A stretch of 64,000 nucleotides of DNA from Malachius bipustulatus (Eukaryota > Arthropoda > Insecta > Coleoptera > Melyridae), in assembly GCA_910589415.1 (NCBI GenBank), contig OU342637.1, forward strand, positions 40,702,162 to 40,766,161, written 5' to 3'. A model generated the notes under the pieces. That model did not search any database and was not told where the DNA came from. It saw only the letters and a program-made list of their open reading frames with translations. Each line of letters opens with the position of its first letter. Position 1 is the stretch's first letter. Made by a program: the position numbers and the translations under genes. Below are positions 44,802 through 55,941 of the stretch, piece by piece.

Positions 44802-46796
44802 CAGCTCGACAAGAATATCTTGGCGGTTGTTAAAGGAGAGAGAGGTCCTAGAACGAGACAGAAAATCACCCCACCACCTTATCTGTTTTAGTACATTCCA
44901 TGTAATAAATTTTGTAAAATTTTGATACTTGACATTTAAATTTTATTATGAACTAGAAGCTAATTTGGCTGCGTTCAATTAATATGAAAAAATGAAAATC
45001 TAAAATAAACACGGGAGTTTTAGTTAGAATTATTTAATTATTACTATCATCAGAAAATATATTTAATTATCACTGATAATTAGCTATCAGTAGCTAATTA
45101 TCTAAGTATATAAGTAGCTATCAGAATAGTTCTCTTCGTCACTATCATTATATCTTCATCGTCGTTAATGCCTCCCAGTTGAATAACTAGATCCCCTACT
45201 ATAATAAACATAGCTCCTTCTCTGGCCATTAACTCGTTCTCAATTTTTTTGTTGGTTGAATGGTCACACTTGGCATTCCACTGCTCAGCCGCGTATAACC
45301 ACAAAAAAACTCGTCACATAAATTCGGTACATTTTCAAACTTTTGGGTGATATTTCTGTCTACCACATAGTCTTAACCAACTTAACCAATACATATCTAT
45401 TTATTTATCTTCCGGTTTGGAAAACACCAGAGTGTACCCACACTTCCCGCAATAGTGACGATCTTCCATCGCAGCCCAAACCAACTCGATAGGATTAGAG
45501 ATCTGGGTGGTAAGGAGGCAGTCGCAAAACATCATGTCTTCTCATAATTTCATCAATTTCGTAGGTTTTGAAATTCGGCTTATTCGATTTGATGAGGTCA
45601 TACAATTCTGGTTTATGGAAATCCGTATTAAATGGTATTTGCTTTTATTGTAACCACTGCTGCATATCTGATTTTCTTGAAGCAGAGTTAGGTGGTTTAT
45701 CTAACTGCACATTATGATATGGCGCGTTATCAATCACAAATACGCTGTGAGGCGGTAAATTTGGTATAAGCTTATTGGTTTCCATCCATTTTTTGTAGTT
45801 GGAATAATTCATATCGTCGTGATAGTCTCCACTCTTCGTCTTCGACTTAAATCGCACGTAAGCATTAGGAATAAAACCAGTTTCTCCACCCGCGTGAATG
45901 ATTACCATCCGTTGTCCTTTGGAGGCGGGTTGCGACAAAACTTCTCCACTGGCGTCGCTCCACGCTTTTTGATGAGCATGAGAAGAATGGATATTTGTTT
46001 CATCCATGTACACTATATTTCTACCTTCGGCTTTATAATTTCTCATCCTTCTAAGAAACTTAAGACGCAAATATCGCACTTCTTGCTTTTCCAACAAAAT
46101 TTTTCTATTAGTTCTTGTTTTCCTCCACCGAAAGCCCAGTTTATGGATAACCTTTCTGACACTTTTCCTTGGTCCATTTGCTCGTTATCTTTTGTAAATT
46201 TTGCAGTGATCCTCTTGAGCGTTGGAGTAATTTTTTCGGTTGTATGAAAACTATGTATAATTCGATGCAGTAAACATTGATCAAAGTCATCCAAGTTGGT
46301 TTTTGTTGCTAATTTAGTTCTTTTTTTACCAGGAGAAGTAAATTTATCCGTTTGGCCATCGATGATTCTGCTTCTTTCCACCACTAGTAGGTATCCTTTG
46401 AGCAGTCCGTTCACTTAATGCCTGTCGCAGCAGCAACCCGTTTTTGAACTTGATTAATTGGTAAAATAGGACCAAGTATTTTTAGATTCACCAAGAAAAT
46501 ATTTATAAACGTTATTAATAATTTCACAGAATTGACCGGAAAGGGTTTTATTAGCAACTTGGCTTTTAAAATTTGCCATTTCAAAAGCTTGCACTACGTT
46601 TGCAATAATAAACTGTCACAAACATAATAAAATATAAACGTCAAGTATCAATGTCAAAACATTGTTCAAAATTTATTATACATCATAATTTATTACATGG
46701 AATGTACTAAAACAGATAAGGTGGTGGGGTGATTTTCTGTCTCGTTCTAGGACCTCTCTCTCTTTTAACAACCGCCAAGATATTCTTGTCGAGCAG
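44802..46796 (-). mobile_element. Second long-spacing DDE transposon, inserted in gypsy-like element B
   Basis: 1995 bp with TA on both sides (44800-44801, 46797-46798). Terminal inverted repeats are about 105 bp, beginning CAGCTCGACAAGAATATCTT on the left and CTGCTCGACAAGAATATCTT (inverse) on the right. Taking it out with one TA brings the RNase H and integrase frames of the host retrotransposon back into register, which proves the borders. Its transposase is broken (next entry). Confidence 0.9.
45440..46584 (-). pseudogene. Broken DD80E-type Tc1/mariner-group transposase
   Basis: Minus strand. It starts near ATG 46581 (MANFKSQVANKTLSGQFCEI), with the N-terminal helix-turn-helix region in several frames (PINQVQKRVAAATGI). 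The catalytic part reads NIVYMDETNIHSSHAHQKAW (first Asp) and VFVIDNAPYHN (second Asp). After a stop at 45645 and a small frame change near the end, LRLPPYHPDL and NPIELVWAAM bring the Glu. About 80 residues separate the second Asp and Glu, so it belongs with the DD82E element at 8866. Several stops and frameshifts make it inactive. Confidence 0.8.
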
Positions 46797-46798
46797 TA

Positions 46799-49049
46799 TG
46801 CATTTATTACTACCGAAAATGGTTAATAAAGGACGGTGATCAGTTACCAAAATGAATTTCTTGAAAAATAAATACTGGTGGAATTTTAGTACTCCAAAAA
46901 TTATAGCTAAACCTTCCTTCTCAATTTGCGAATAACCTTGTTCAGGTTTACTAAGTACTCGCGACTTATATGCTATAGGTTTTTCAACCCCGGAAGGAAA
47001 AATGTGACTGAGAACCGCGGAAATGCCTACTGAGGATGCGTCTACAGTCAGCTTTAGTGGTAATTTGGGATTAAAGTGCACTAATACTTCTGTCGATCGC
47101 AAAGTAGATTTGATTAAATTAAAACATTGCTCACAAGAGTCATCCCATTTCCATGCCACATCTTTTTTTAATAATCTGTACAAAGGATACAACTTAGTTG
47201 CTAAATTATTTACAAATTTTCCATAGTAATTAATTGTTCCAAGTAATGATTTTAATTGGGAAACGTTGTTTGGCCTAGACATATTTTGTATAGCTTCAAT
47301 TTTTCCTTTACTCGTATGCAAACCTTCGCTGTCGATTATATAGCCTAAGTACTCCAAACTGGTTTGAAAAAAACTACATTTATTCATTTTTATTTTTAGC
47401 CCTGACTCAGCTAAAATTTTAAGAACACGTTCAAGCCGATCTAAATGTTCTTGATCCGTAGATCCTGTTACTAAAATATCATCAAGAAATATTACTACTC
47501 CTTCCACTCCTGTAAATAAAGATTCCATGCATTTCTGAAATTTAGCAGGGGCTGATGCTACCCCGAAACACAACCTATTATATCTATATAAACCTTTATG
47601 CGTAGATATTGTTAGTAACTCTTTAGATAAATCATCTACACACATTTGTTGATACGCATCGGATAGATCTAATTTAGTAAATTTTTTACCACCTTGCAAA
47701 CCACAGAATAAATCCTCGATACGTGGTATTGGGTACTGGTCGATTTCTATCACTGGATTGATGGTGACCTTGAAATCGCCGCAAATTCGTACTTCGCCTC
47801 CTTTCTTCAGCACCGGCACCACTGGTGTTGCCCAATCACTGTAGTTCACTGGCTCAATTATTCCTAAAAACAAAAGTCTATTAATTTCATCCTCAACCTT
47901 GTCACGAATAGCGTAAGGAACTGGGCGAGGCTTAAAAAATTTCGGCGTTACATTAGGATTTTTTAATTTAATTTGAACTTTACCTTTATTGAATTTGCCT
48001 AATCCTGGAGAAAAGATGGAGTCATATTTTTTCACTAAGTTATTTAATGCATCATTACTTTTAAAATAATTCAAATTTGAAAATCCAATCTCGAATTTTT
48101 TTAGAAAATCTCTACCAACGATGGGAGGACCTCCATTTTTCATTACATACAAATCTACGTTTTCTTCTAAATTTTTAAATAGTATATTTACATTTATGAA
48201 CCCCATAGGCTGAACTTTAGTCCCATTGTAAAAATATAAGATTTTATTTGTTGCAAGTAATTTTAAGTGACTAAATTTTTGCTCATATAATTCCTCAGAA
48301 ATTGCCGAAATGCCAGATCCGGAGTCGATCTGAAATTTCAATTGTACCTGTTCACATAATAAATTTATTTCGAAAGGTTCCTCGGTTTTAATTGAATTAA
48401 AAATCGAGTATAAATTTAAATCATCAGATTTGGCACGATCAGCAGTCAAAGCGTCATCTCGCTCCTCATCATCCACAAAAAATTGCTTATTTTTATTTGA
48501 TTTAGAAAAAGTTGCATTACTTTTATTTTTACAAATGGTAGCGATATGACCCTTTAAATTGCAGATGTTACAAAAAGAATTAAAAAAAAAACACTTATCT
48601 TGAATATGGTTGTTTTTGCCGCAAACAGCACAGGCAGAGCAGACTTCTTTCCGTATGGAATTCCTTGTCGGCCATTTTGAACTATGTCTCCTCTCCTGTG
48701 AAGCTTTCTGGAACTTTCCATGTCTGCTATTCCCTCGAATATGCTGAAGTGGTTCTGGCTTGACCCCGGACGGTGATGGAACTGCTCCGGACTGGTAATG
48801 ATGTTGCGCCGCCATTTTGTTCTCTGCTATCCTGACGACTTCATCAAATGATACGGACACTTTTTCCTCCAGTAGCCGGTCCAATATTGCTCCTTTTCCG
48901 AAACCATGGATGAATTTGTCCCTTAGGCAGATGCTCAGTTCCACTCCGAATTCACAATTTACAGCTAAAGAACGTAATCTTGCTGACCATTCTTTAACCG
49001 ACTCTGCCTCCAATTTTCGGGCTTCGTAAAATTTATATCGCTCCGCCAT
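46799..49049 (-). pseudogene. Gag-Pol of gypsy-like element B up to RNase H
   Basis: One long frame: rest of gag (MAERYKFYEARKLEAESVKE), two Cys/His knuckles (CAVCGKNNHIQDKC; CNICNLKGHIATIC), protease (FQIDSGSGISAI, DSG active site), RT with motif A TKLDLSDAYQQM and motif C VIFLDDILVTG, and RNase H (LKLTVDASSVGISAVLS; AIIFGVLKFHQYLF; VTDHRPLL). The enzymes would reverse-transcribe element RNA. At the TA at 46797-46798 the frame runs into the terminal repeat of the inserted transposon and soon ends (46707). Apart from this insertion and the gag frameshift, it is open. Confidence 0.85.
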
Positions 49050-49335
49050 CGATGATCTTTGGGGTGTGAAATGCTTATCGAAATGTGCTATTAATTCCTT
49101 ATAGGATAAACTTTCGGGTTTTGTTGGGCTGCATAGACTTATACATGAGTTTATAAGACTCTTCGTCCAACATATTTAATAAAATAGCGCGTTTCCTTGC
49201 GTCATCTGAGTCAATATTATTCGCTTGAAAATAATTAGTTAAACGGGCTTTATAAATGCACCACTCCGAGATATTTAAATTAAATTCGTGAAGTTGTCCG
49301 ATTACCGAGTTTATCGTTGTCGTTCCTCCGGTCAT
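49050..49335 (-). pseudogene. Gag N-terminal region of gypsy-like element B, frameshifted
   Basis: ATG at 49335 (MTGGTTTINSVIGQLHEF). The protein resembles gypsy gag starts: FNLNISEWCIYKARLTNYFQ, DDARKRAILLNMLDEESYKL. A one-base change near 49137 shifts the frame. The other frame continues LCSPTKPESLSYKELIAHFD and KHFTPQRSS straight into the next ORF. Confidence 0.75.
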
Positions 49336-49490
49336 TTTTATGCAGTTTTGATAATAATTATTCTTATCTTGTTCACGATACAATTTTCTAATGCGATTTA
49401 CGGATCTTGAATAACTTAATTTAATTTTAATTTACACTATTATTTAGGTACTATTCACATCACACTATGGTTTTATTTAGATTTGAATTT

Positions 49491-49502
49491 TCCTCGTCGC
49501 CA
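49491..49502 (-). promoter_or_regulatory. Candidate primer-binding site of gypsy-like element B
   Basis: TGGCGACGAGGA on the minus strand, two bases inside the 5' LTR. It begins with the TGG expected opposite a tRNA CCA end. The tRNA was not identified. Confidence 0.55.
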
Positions 49503-49504
49503 AT

Positions 49505-49689
49505 TGCGATGTCTGTTCGTATGGTCACCAATAAAATAATACTCGCTGTATTTAACTTAAAATATATTTATTAATAATTATTTAGACCAAACTGCCTGGT
49601 GGCTCGATGTAGAATGAATGCTAAAATACAAACTGAGGTGCTTATCGCTCTGATACCATAATTACAAATTATTGGATATACCTACTACA
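49505..49689 (-). repeat. 5' LTR of gypsy-like element B
   Basis: 185 bp, nearly identical to the other LTR apart from a 4-base difference near the TGTAGTAG end. The high identity implies a fairly recent insertion. Confidence 0.9.
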
Positions 49690-49694
49690 CAAGG

Positions 49695-52213
49695 TGATCT
49701 CAAAAAATCAATTGTTTGCTCTTGAAGTGATAACTTTTTTCCTTGCCGACAGATGTTTGAAATTCTAGCCTCATATTGAAGGTAAATTTATTATATTTAG
49801 CCTCATTAGCTGAAACTTCAGGCAAAAAAAATTCGGGGACGAAACTTGACTCAGGACAAACATTGAAAACAAAAGATTGCATAAAAAATTACTTGAATTC
49901 AATTTTCTTCAATTCTGAAAACAGGTTTTGGGAGGAAATTTCATGAAAATCAAGTTGTCTCCAAACAGAACTGCAATAATTGTGAATACTTTAAGAAATG
50001 GGGTGGTAACAACATTCGAATTACCTACATCTGCCCGTTTTCAGAGGGAATGAGCGCTCTTTCTTACCTGACAATGGTTTGTAGAAATTATTTACAAATT
50101 AAAAAGCATAGAGGGCGGAACTCTTTTCAAACATAGAAAAGAAAGGTGCAGGTGATATCTTATCCATGTAAAGAAAATTTAAACATTTCTGAACGTTTCT
50201 ACCTATACATATATATTTTTATAAGCGATACAAAATTATAAATAATTATAAATAAGGTCCCCCCTGCGCCGCGGGAGTGCGGGGACCTTATCACCGCCAC
50301 TGTAAATAACTCATTTGAAAGGAAATTTGTTCAGCAATTCAGTTTCATTAAGTTTCTATAGGAACCCAGATTGGATATCTCCGCAAAAAATGTAAAATTC
50401 CCAAGACACGACGTAATTTTTGTTTATTGAAAAGAGCTGACTTACAACTGCTCATTACACTCAGTTCCTCACCCCCATTCAACCGGGCGAACCGAATTGG
50501 GCGAAGGATTTTGTTATTCACTAATCCCAGGGGTCAATTGGGCGAGAAACGAGCAACTAGGGGATTATAAGAGATAAGTGAACAGACAAGAAATACATGT
50601 GCGGCCTTGCCTATATCTATAGCAGTGTTGCCAGATTTATTTTCAATAACTGCTACTTGTTTGACACTAAACGGTGGCCAATGAAAAAAGTTTTTTATCA
50701 TTTGCTACATTAAAGGGATTGTTGAATAGTATTAACGAATTATGATTTATTGTTTAGTAACAAAATCATGACCTTGCGTGTTTTCCATATTTTCTACTGA
50801 AAACTCACCATGTTTTTAAATCTAAGCAATTCCAATTCCAAATATCTCTGGAATTTACTACTTCTATCTAATCAATAAAATTTAAAAATTAAACTTCTCT
50901 TTAATAATACACATTTATTTTCAAAACTAAAGCGCATATAAGTATATTAATCAGCCTCTCCCATACAAAAATTGTGTTAATTCTATTATCGCATACCTAG
51001 CTATAGGATAAGGGGATAAGGAATTTTCATATGTTGAAATGATTAATTTTAAATATCGAATCCCCTAATTATTTGACAGAGAAATATTAAATGAATAATT
51101 TTTCAAGAATTAAAACAAAAGTCTTTTCTGCTATATTAATTATTAAGTATGCAATCGTGTGACATATTTTGTCTACAAAAGCTTACGGCAGCTGTTCGCC
51201 GGCGGCATTATAGGTAATGGGTTGCTGCATAAAAAAAAATTTTTGATGGTTAATTCTGTTGAGCGCCACCGAGTTTTTATGGAAAACTCAGAAACCGGAT
51301 TTCATAGGAAATCTATTCACCTGTTGGAAGCAAAAGAAAAACTAAACGTATTCCCAAAAAAAAATGGTTTACTTTATTGACATTTTTTAAATAAATGAAT
51401 AAATGAATAATTATTGAAAGTAAACGAGTACCTCCGGATAATAATATTATTTACATAAAAAAAAATGTTTGATTATCTGAATTAAAAAATTGAATTATTA
51501 TAAAAAAAATGGTATTGTCCCTAAAAAAAACAGCTGTTTTTGGGCTAACAGATATGTAATGACTTTATAACTGATAAAATACCTATATAATCTAATATGA
51601 CTCTACTCTATTAATTTTTCAAAATCTCCACTTCATCACTCTATTACAATCTTTCCTTCATCGATAAAAAAAACAATAATAATAATAAAAATAAACGACC
51701 TTCTCCTATCCGTAGTGTCCAGGGATGGAATGGCGAGGTTTGACTTCTTATTAACTCATACTATTCTGTACAGGAGGGTTGTTTGTCCTTCACACTGACT
51801 GACTTTCCAAAATCCACAACTCCATAATATCCATCATATGACACAACCCATAACGCAATTGTTCGAATATCCATAATACACCCATTGAATTATTGAACAC
51901 CGATTCCAAGGATAAACATAAAGAACAAGAAGAACAAAACGAAATGGAAAGAAAAAAAAAACCCTGAAATAGTACAAAATCGTAAACATAAGAAAAATTG
52001 ACCCACTTGAAAAACTTCAGCGAGATAAATTAAATTTTACTTTTAGAAGAGAGACATCGCTTACCTCTATTGACAGAGGGTTTCCTATTTATCCTTAAAT
52101 GGTGGCAAACAATCAGTAAAATAGATCTCAACTACCTATTATCTGTTCAATAATCGGAATTCACACAAGTCCATGTAAATTACCTCAGATAATTAAAAGT
52201 AATAATTATAAAT
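49695..52213. other. Gene-poor DNA with a short hairpin
   Basis: No recognisable coding sequence. A short hairpin with ATAAGGTCCCC arms and a GC-rich centre lies at about 50251-50293. At 50484-50545 there are two AATTGGGCGA motifs, followed at 50628 by GTTGCCAGATTT. These reappear inverted at 54870-55000 (see findings). Confidence 0.5.
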
Positions 52214-52535
52214 TGTGACGTTACAGTAACGTCGCGACGCTGGAAAGCGACGCCATAATTTGAACAAAATATTATTCCCACGGAAAACGAGAAGAAATCA
52301 TGTAGGAATTATTCAAGTAGTAAATTATTAAAATCCAAGCAGATAAATCGGCGACAACAAGATAAGGGAGGTTTTTTATATTGGTATCAGTTGTTGTTTA
52401 CAGAAAGTGCCTCTAGGAAGGAACGGAAACAACATTTAATTCAGCGAGAAATATTAAAATATTAAATCCAAGCGAATAAATGCGAAGCCGATAGGAAAAC
52501 AAGATAAGAAGTTGTTGTTGTTTACGTCCGGTACC

Positions 52536-52545
52536 TATATAAAGG
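52536..52545 (+). promoter_or_regulatory. TATA box of the solo LTR
   Basis: CTATATAAAGGG about 30 bp before the predicted transcription start (about 52566). It lies 43 bp before the first stem-loop of the array and sets the transcribed strand as plus. Confidence 0.6.
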
Positions 52546-52578
52546 GACCGAGATTGAAGGAACAGCAGCAGATGGCAG

Positions 52579-52999
52579 CTGGCCTTCCTAGAGAACTGAT
52601 CTAGGATAGCCGGTCCGCCATCCATGGCTCACCCCCTTGCCCAGAGGCCCGAGTACTGATCGGGACTTCTCCTAGAGCGAAGAAGAAGAATTGACTCTTC
52701 CAAGCTCGCACCTTAACCTGCCCTAATGCGAAGCCTGGGTACTGACCAGGAGTCAAGTTGGGATAACGCGAGAGAGTAGTATTGATACTCTTTCGTCACC
52801 CCCTAAAGCTTATCAGTCTCGAACGTGGACCCAGGTGACGCGAAGAATTGATTCGCGTCCCTGGTCCAATTACTCTGAGTAAGCGTATCATCCCCCCGTG
52901 ACTTCCTAACGAGTCGAAGTATTGACTCGACGAGTTAGACAGGCACGTAGAAGGTCAACCTTCGGTTGCGAACGAGAATTGACCGTCACGCAATCGAAG
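52579..52999 (+). ncRNA. Array of eight stem-loops with a shared GWAYTGA loop
   Basis: Hairpins at 52579-52613, 52643-52670, 52675-52707, 52722-52762, 52768-52796, 52827-52867, 52906-52938 and 52960-52999. The seven-base loops are GAACTGA, GTACTGA, GAATTGA, GTACTGA, GTATTGA, GAATTGA, GTATTGA and GAATTGA. The stems have unrelated sequences but each is self-complementary (for example CCTAGA/TCTAGG, CCCGA/TCGGG, CCTGG/CCAGG, GACGCGAA/TTCGCGTC). Most have an apical helix of 3-8 bp, a small internal loop, then an outer helix. Three have an A-C mismatch closing the loop. The conserved loop with changing, compensated stems is what structured RNA looks like. Function unknown; possibilities are a Gag or host-protein binding array in the leader RNA. 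Confidence 0.75.
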
Positions 53000-53449
53000 A
53001 CGAACCCAGTCACTCATCAAATAATATAACCCGGGGTCATTTTCACATAGCTAGAATTTTCCCCCGAGCTAATGTAATTTATTAAGTAAATTATTCATTT
53101 AAATAAAAGGGAATTTTTCATAAATTGAGACCATGATAGATTTCATGTAAATAATATTAATCGAGAGTTTTATTCAGTTCATTTCTCATTCTTTTATCGA
53201 CGCGATAAAAATAATAGTAAAATCATTCCGTTCTCGTCTCATATTGCACCACTAACATTTTATTTTCCAGTTGACTGAACTCCGCAGAAAAACTTGTCCT
53301 CCTCGACCTACTGGCGTAGTCCGACCGTCGAGCGGCAGCCAGGGCACTGCTTTTTACCGGGTGCTGGGCCGGGAAGATATACCGGGCGTTCACCCAGCAT
53401 GCTGAACAAATCGACTAATTATTTTACGTTTATCGCAGTTTAAGGAAAC

Positions 53450-53455
53450 AATAAA
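53450..53455 (+). promoter_or_regulatory. Poly(A) signal of the solo LTR
   Basis: AATAAA, followed by a GT-rich stretch (GTCGTGTATTATTTGTGT) about 20 bases later, as expected at the R/U5 border. Confidence 0.55.
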
Positions 53456-53592
53456 TTTACGTTATTTTTTGAAATGTCGTGTATTATTTGTGTAAATCCA
53501 CCCAAATATTCCGTCTGAAGGCATTGGTTAAGAAATAAATTAACCAAATAATTAAGACGTCATCTCCAAAAAAAGGAGAGACGTCACAAAAT

Positions 53593-54150
53593 TATTCGTT
53601 AGGTAGGTATTGATGCTAAACCTACATCGCTCTGCCGCAGTCAAGCCGGGTCACCTTCTCTCCTACCACCCGTGTTGATAAGGATATTTGATATCTAATG
53701 AGCCGATGCAGCGTCTATAGAATTGTATACAAAAAAAGTAGTAAAATGACTAACTCGATGCCTAATGCCTGTTTGTGGAAATGTCTATGAAATAAAGGTT
53801 GCTTATTTATCTGAAATCATTTGAATTACAAGTAGCATTATTTATAAAAAAAATAAAAATGCTACAATCGAATGGTTCAATCGATCGTTTTCGTGAAAAT
53901 TAGGAAACATTTTTGACTAAAATAATATTAGGGAGTTCTAACACAACTTTCTATTATTTCTATCCTTCCTGTGGAGTACAAGTATTTCATTGCAATGGTA
54001 TTTTCTCACAGCACTTTCAAATGTGTAAACAAAAAATAGGAAATTTGAAACAAACTGAATGACTTCCGCAAACAAATACTTTTCTAAAGTATAATTATTG
54101 CAACATGAAATTGAAAACATCGTGAAAATTTATCATGATTTTCTCGGGGG
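53593..54150. other. DNA without recognisable features
   Basis: AT-rich; nothing specific seen. Confidence 0.4.
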
Positions 54151-54376
54151 TAATTACACGAGAGCTTATTTTTTATCCGGATAAAGATGCAGTTTTAACG
54201 AAAATTTGTTTTTTATTGGCAATTTAACGAGTCAAATTGTCTGATAAAACGACGAGTCCGAAGGACGAGTCGTTTTATCTGACAATTTGACGAGTTGAAT
54301 TGCCAAAGAAAAAACAAATTTGAGTTTAAAAGTGCATCTTTATCCGGATAAAAAATATAAGCTCGTGTGTAATTTA
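54151..54376. repeat. 226-bp fold-back element
   Basis: Long inverted arms (TAATTACACGAGAGCTTATT, TTTATCCGGATAAAGATGCA, ACAAATTT, AATTTGACGAG) around a centre GACGAGTCCGAAGGACGAGTC. No ORF. The two arms are mirror images except for several substitutions and small indels. Confidence 0.75.
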
Positions 54377-55941
54377 GGGAGATAATTTAACGAATAATAA
54401 TAATTATTAATAAATGACGTTTATTAATTTGTCAATTAATATCACCTTGGTAACTACTTACTTGATTTTGCGTCTAAAAAGCTAGCTTACATTTTATCCA
54501 GATGCAAAGTTAGGGCTAACTTTATCCGATGTCAAAGTGACAAAAACACTATTCCTTATGTCATTTTTAATACATGAGTTAAATTATCAAAGGCAATAGC
54601 TTAGTCAATTGAAAATTATGACAAATTTATGATAAATCAATTCAAGTAATTGATTGCTTTTTATGGATTATTTGAGTAGGTATAGCAGCGACGTTAACTT
54701 TTCTATTAATGTTTCATGTTTCTGCTGTATAGGTATAGTATAAAATAATTGTAAATGCACTAAGGGCTTGATGTATTTGATAGAACTTAAAAAAAAAATA
54801 ATACATCAAGTATTAATATTATTTATTTATTTTTTCAATTTTATTTAATGTAGAAAATCAGAATTTCTGTAAAATCTGGCAACGTAGCCATACAAGAGCA
54901 TGCAAATAACTCAACGGTATTTAAAAATTCCTTCGCCCAATTGAGCTGTAGGATTATAAGCACCCCCGTCGTGTCGAAGGGTCACTCAGGTAATTTCGCC
55001 CAATTGAGAAACGCCGAAACAAATATGACCTTGGCAGACTATCTAGTAATAAATCGAATCATCCAGGCGATAAACCCCTATCTAAACATAATAAAAGCTT
55101 ACGCGGCAGCAGGATATTTTACATTACTAGAAATAGGCATAATCATGTAATTCACGATGTATACGTGAACGGCACTAAGATTGCCAGACTACTCTTGTAC
55201 TTTGTCGATTACACATATGTCACTGTTCTTGATAAAATACATGGTTTTAAATCACTTCGTGTTTAAACTTTAGTGGTCTCACTCCTTGTTTCCAGCAACC
55301 CTTAAATGAAGACAACCTTTTTAAAAAGGTATTTTAAGGACCAAGAAACATAATTATCGAGGTGTACTTATATTTTAAATGGGTAAAAAAATGGCAGCGT
55401 TGTCAGCTCGACGCGAGCAGTGACTCAGGTTCCCTTAAAATAAATATTTTAATAGAAAGGAAAGCGATTCTATTATTAAGTGTTCTCTGTATTAGATTTC
55501 TAGATAAAAATAATTAAAGTTAATGATATACAGAATGGCCAGGTTACAGGTTAATGGAGGAAAAGCTAAAAAAATCCAAGTTGTCAATTGACTGCGATAT
55601 GAAGAAGCAAAGTTGAGGACTAAACTTTTTTATTTTTCAGTACTGAGTAAAAGGGAATCAGGTTATACAAAGAATTAGACGATAATGGTTATTTGATTGG
55701 AAAATCGCTCAAACCTTTACATTTTCTCTTCAATTTTTTTCCAATATCTTATTTTTTTATCAAGATGTACTGATGAAGACGAAGATCATGAACGTATAAT
55801 AAATAAAATGCGCTGCAACAATGATCAAAACTGTCAATAAAAAATCCTCAACTTTTATGTCATTTTCCTAATGTTGACGCGAAAAATGTACACGAATAGT
55901 GATAACACAGATATGGTGTTGATCTTGGGTGAATACCATTA
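54377..55941. other. Gene-poor DNA
   Basis: No recognisable coding sequence. It contains the inverted counterpart (about 54870-55000) of the TTGCCAGATTT and AATTGGGCGA motifs seen at 50484-50645. Confidence 0.4.

Larger units (their letters stand above)
42842..49689 (-). mobile_element. Gypsy-like LTR retrotransposon B with a DNA transposon inside
   Basis: Minus-strand element flanked by a 5-bp duplication CAAGG (42837-42841, 49690-49694). LTRs of 181 and 185 bp begin TG and end CA in element orientation. Gag, protease, RT, RNase H and integrase are in normal gypsy order. Short LTRs and protein motifs suggest a Mag/K02A2.6-like lineage. A 1995-bp transposon lies at 44802-46796. Without it the element is about 4.85 kb. 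A frameshift in gag makes it non-autonomous. Confidence 0.9.
52214..53588 (+). mobile_element. 1375-bp solo LTR-like element
   Basis: Starts TGTGACGTTACAG and ends GAGACGTCACA, so the two ends mirror each other (TGTGACGT/ACGTCACA) as in LTRs. A 4-bp repeat AAAT flanks it (52210-52213, 53589-53592). It has a TATA box (52536) and a poly(A) signal AATAAA (53450-53455) in the order of a U3-R-U5 LTR. No internal coding region is attached, so I read it as a solo LTR. Its family is unknown because no protein is linked to it. Confidence 0.7.

Noticed and set aside
51159..51380. 73-codon ORF
   Set aside because: Opens at a non-ATG codon, no motif, no splice or promoter context; likely chance.
54240..54285. 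Hammerhead ribozyme
   Set aside because: GACGAGTCCGAAGGACGAGTC looks similar but neither the CUGANGA nor the GAAA core box is present.
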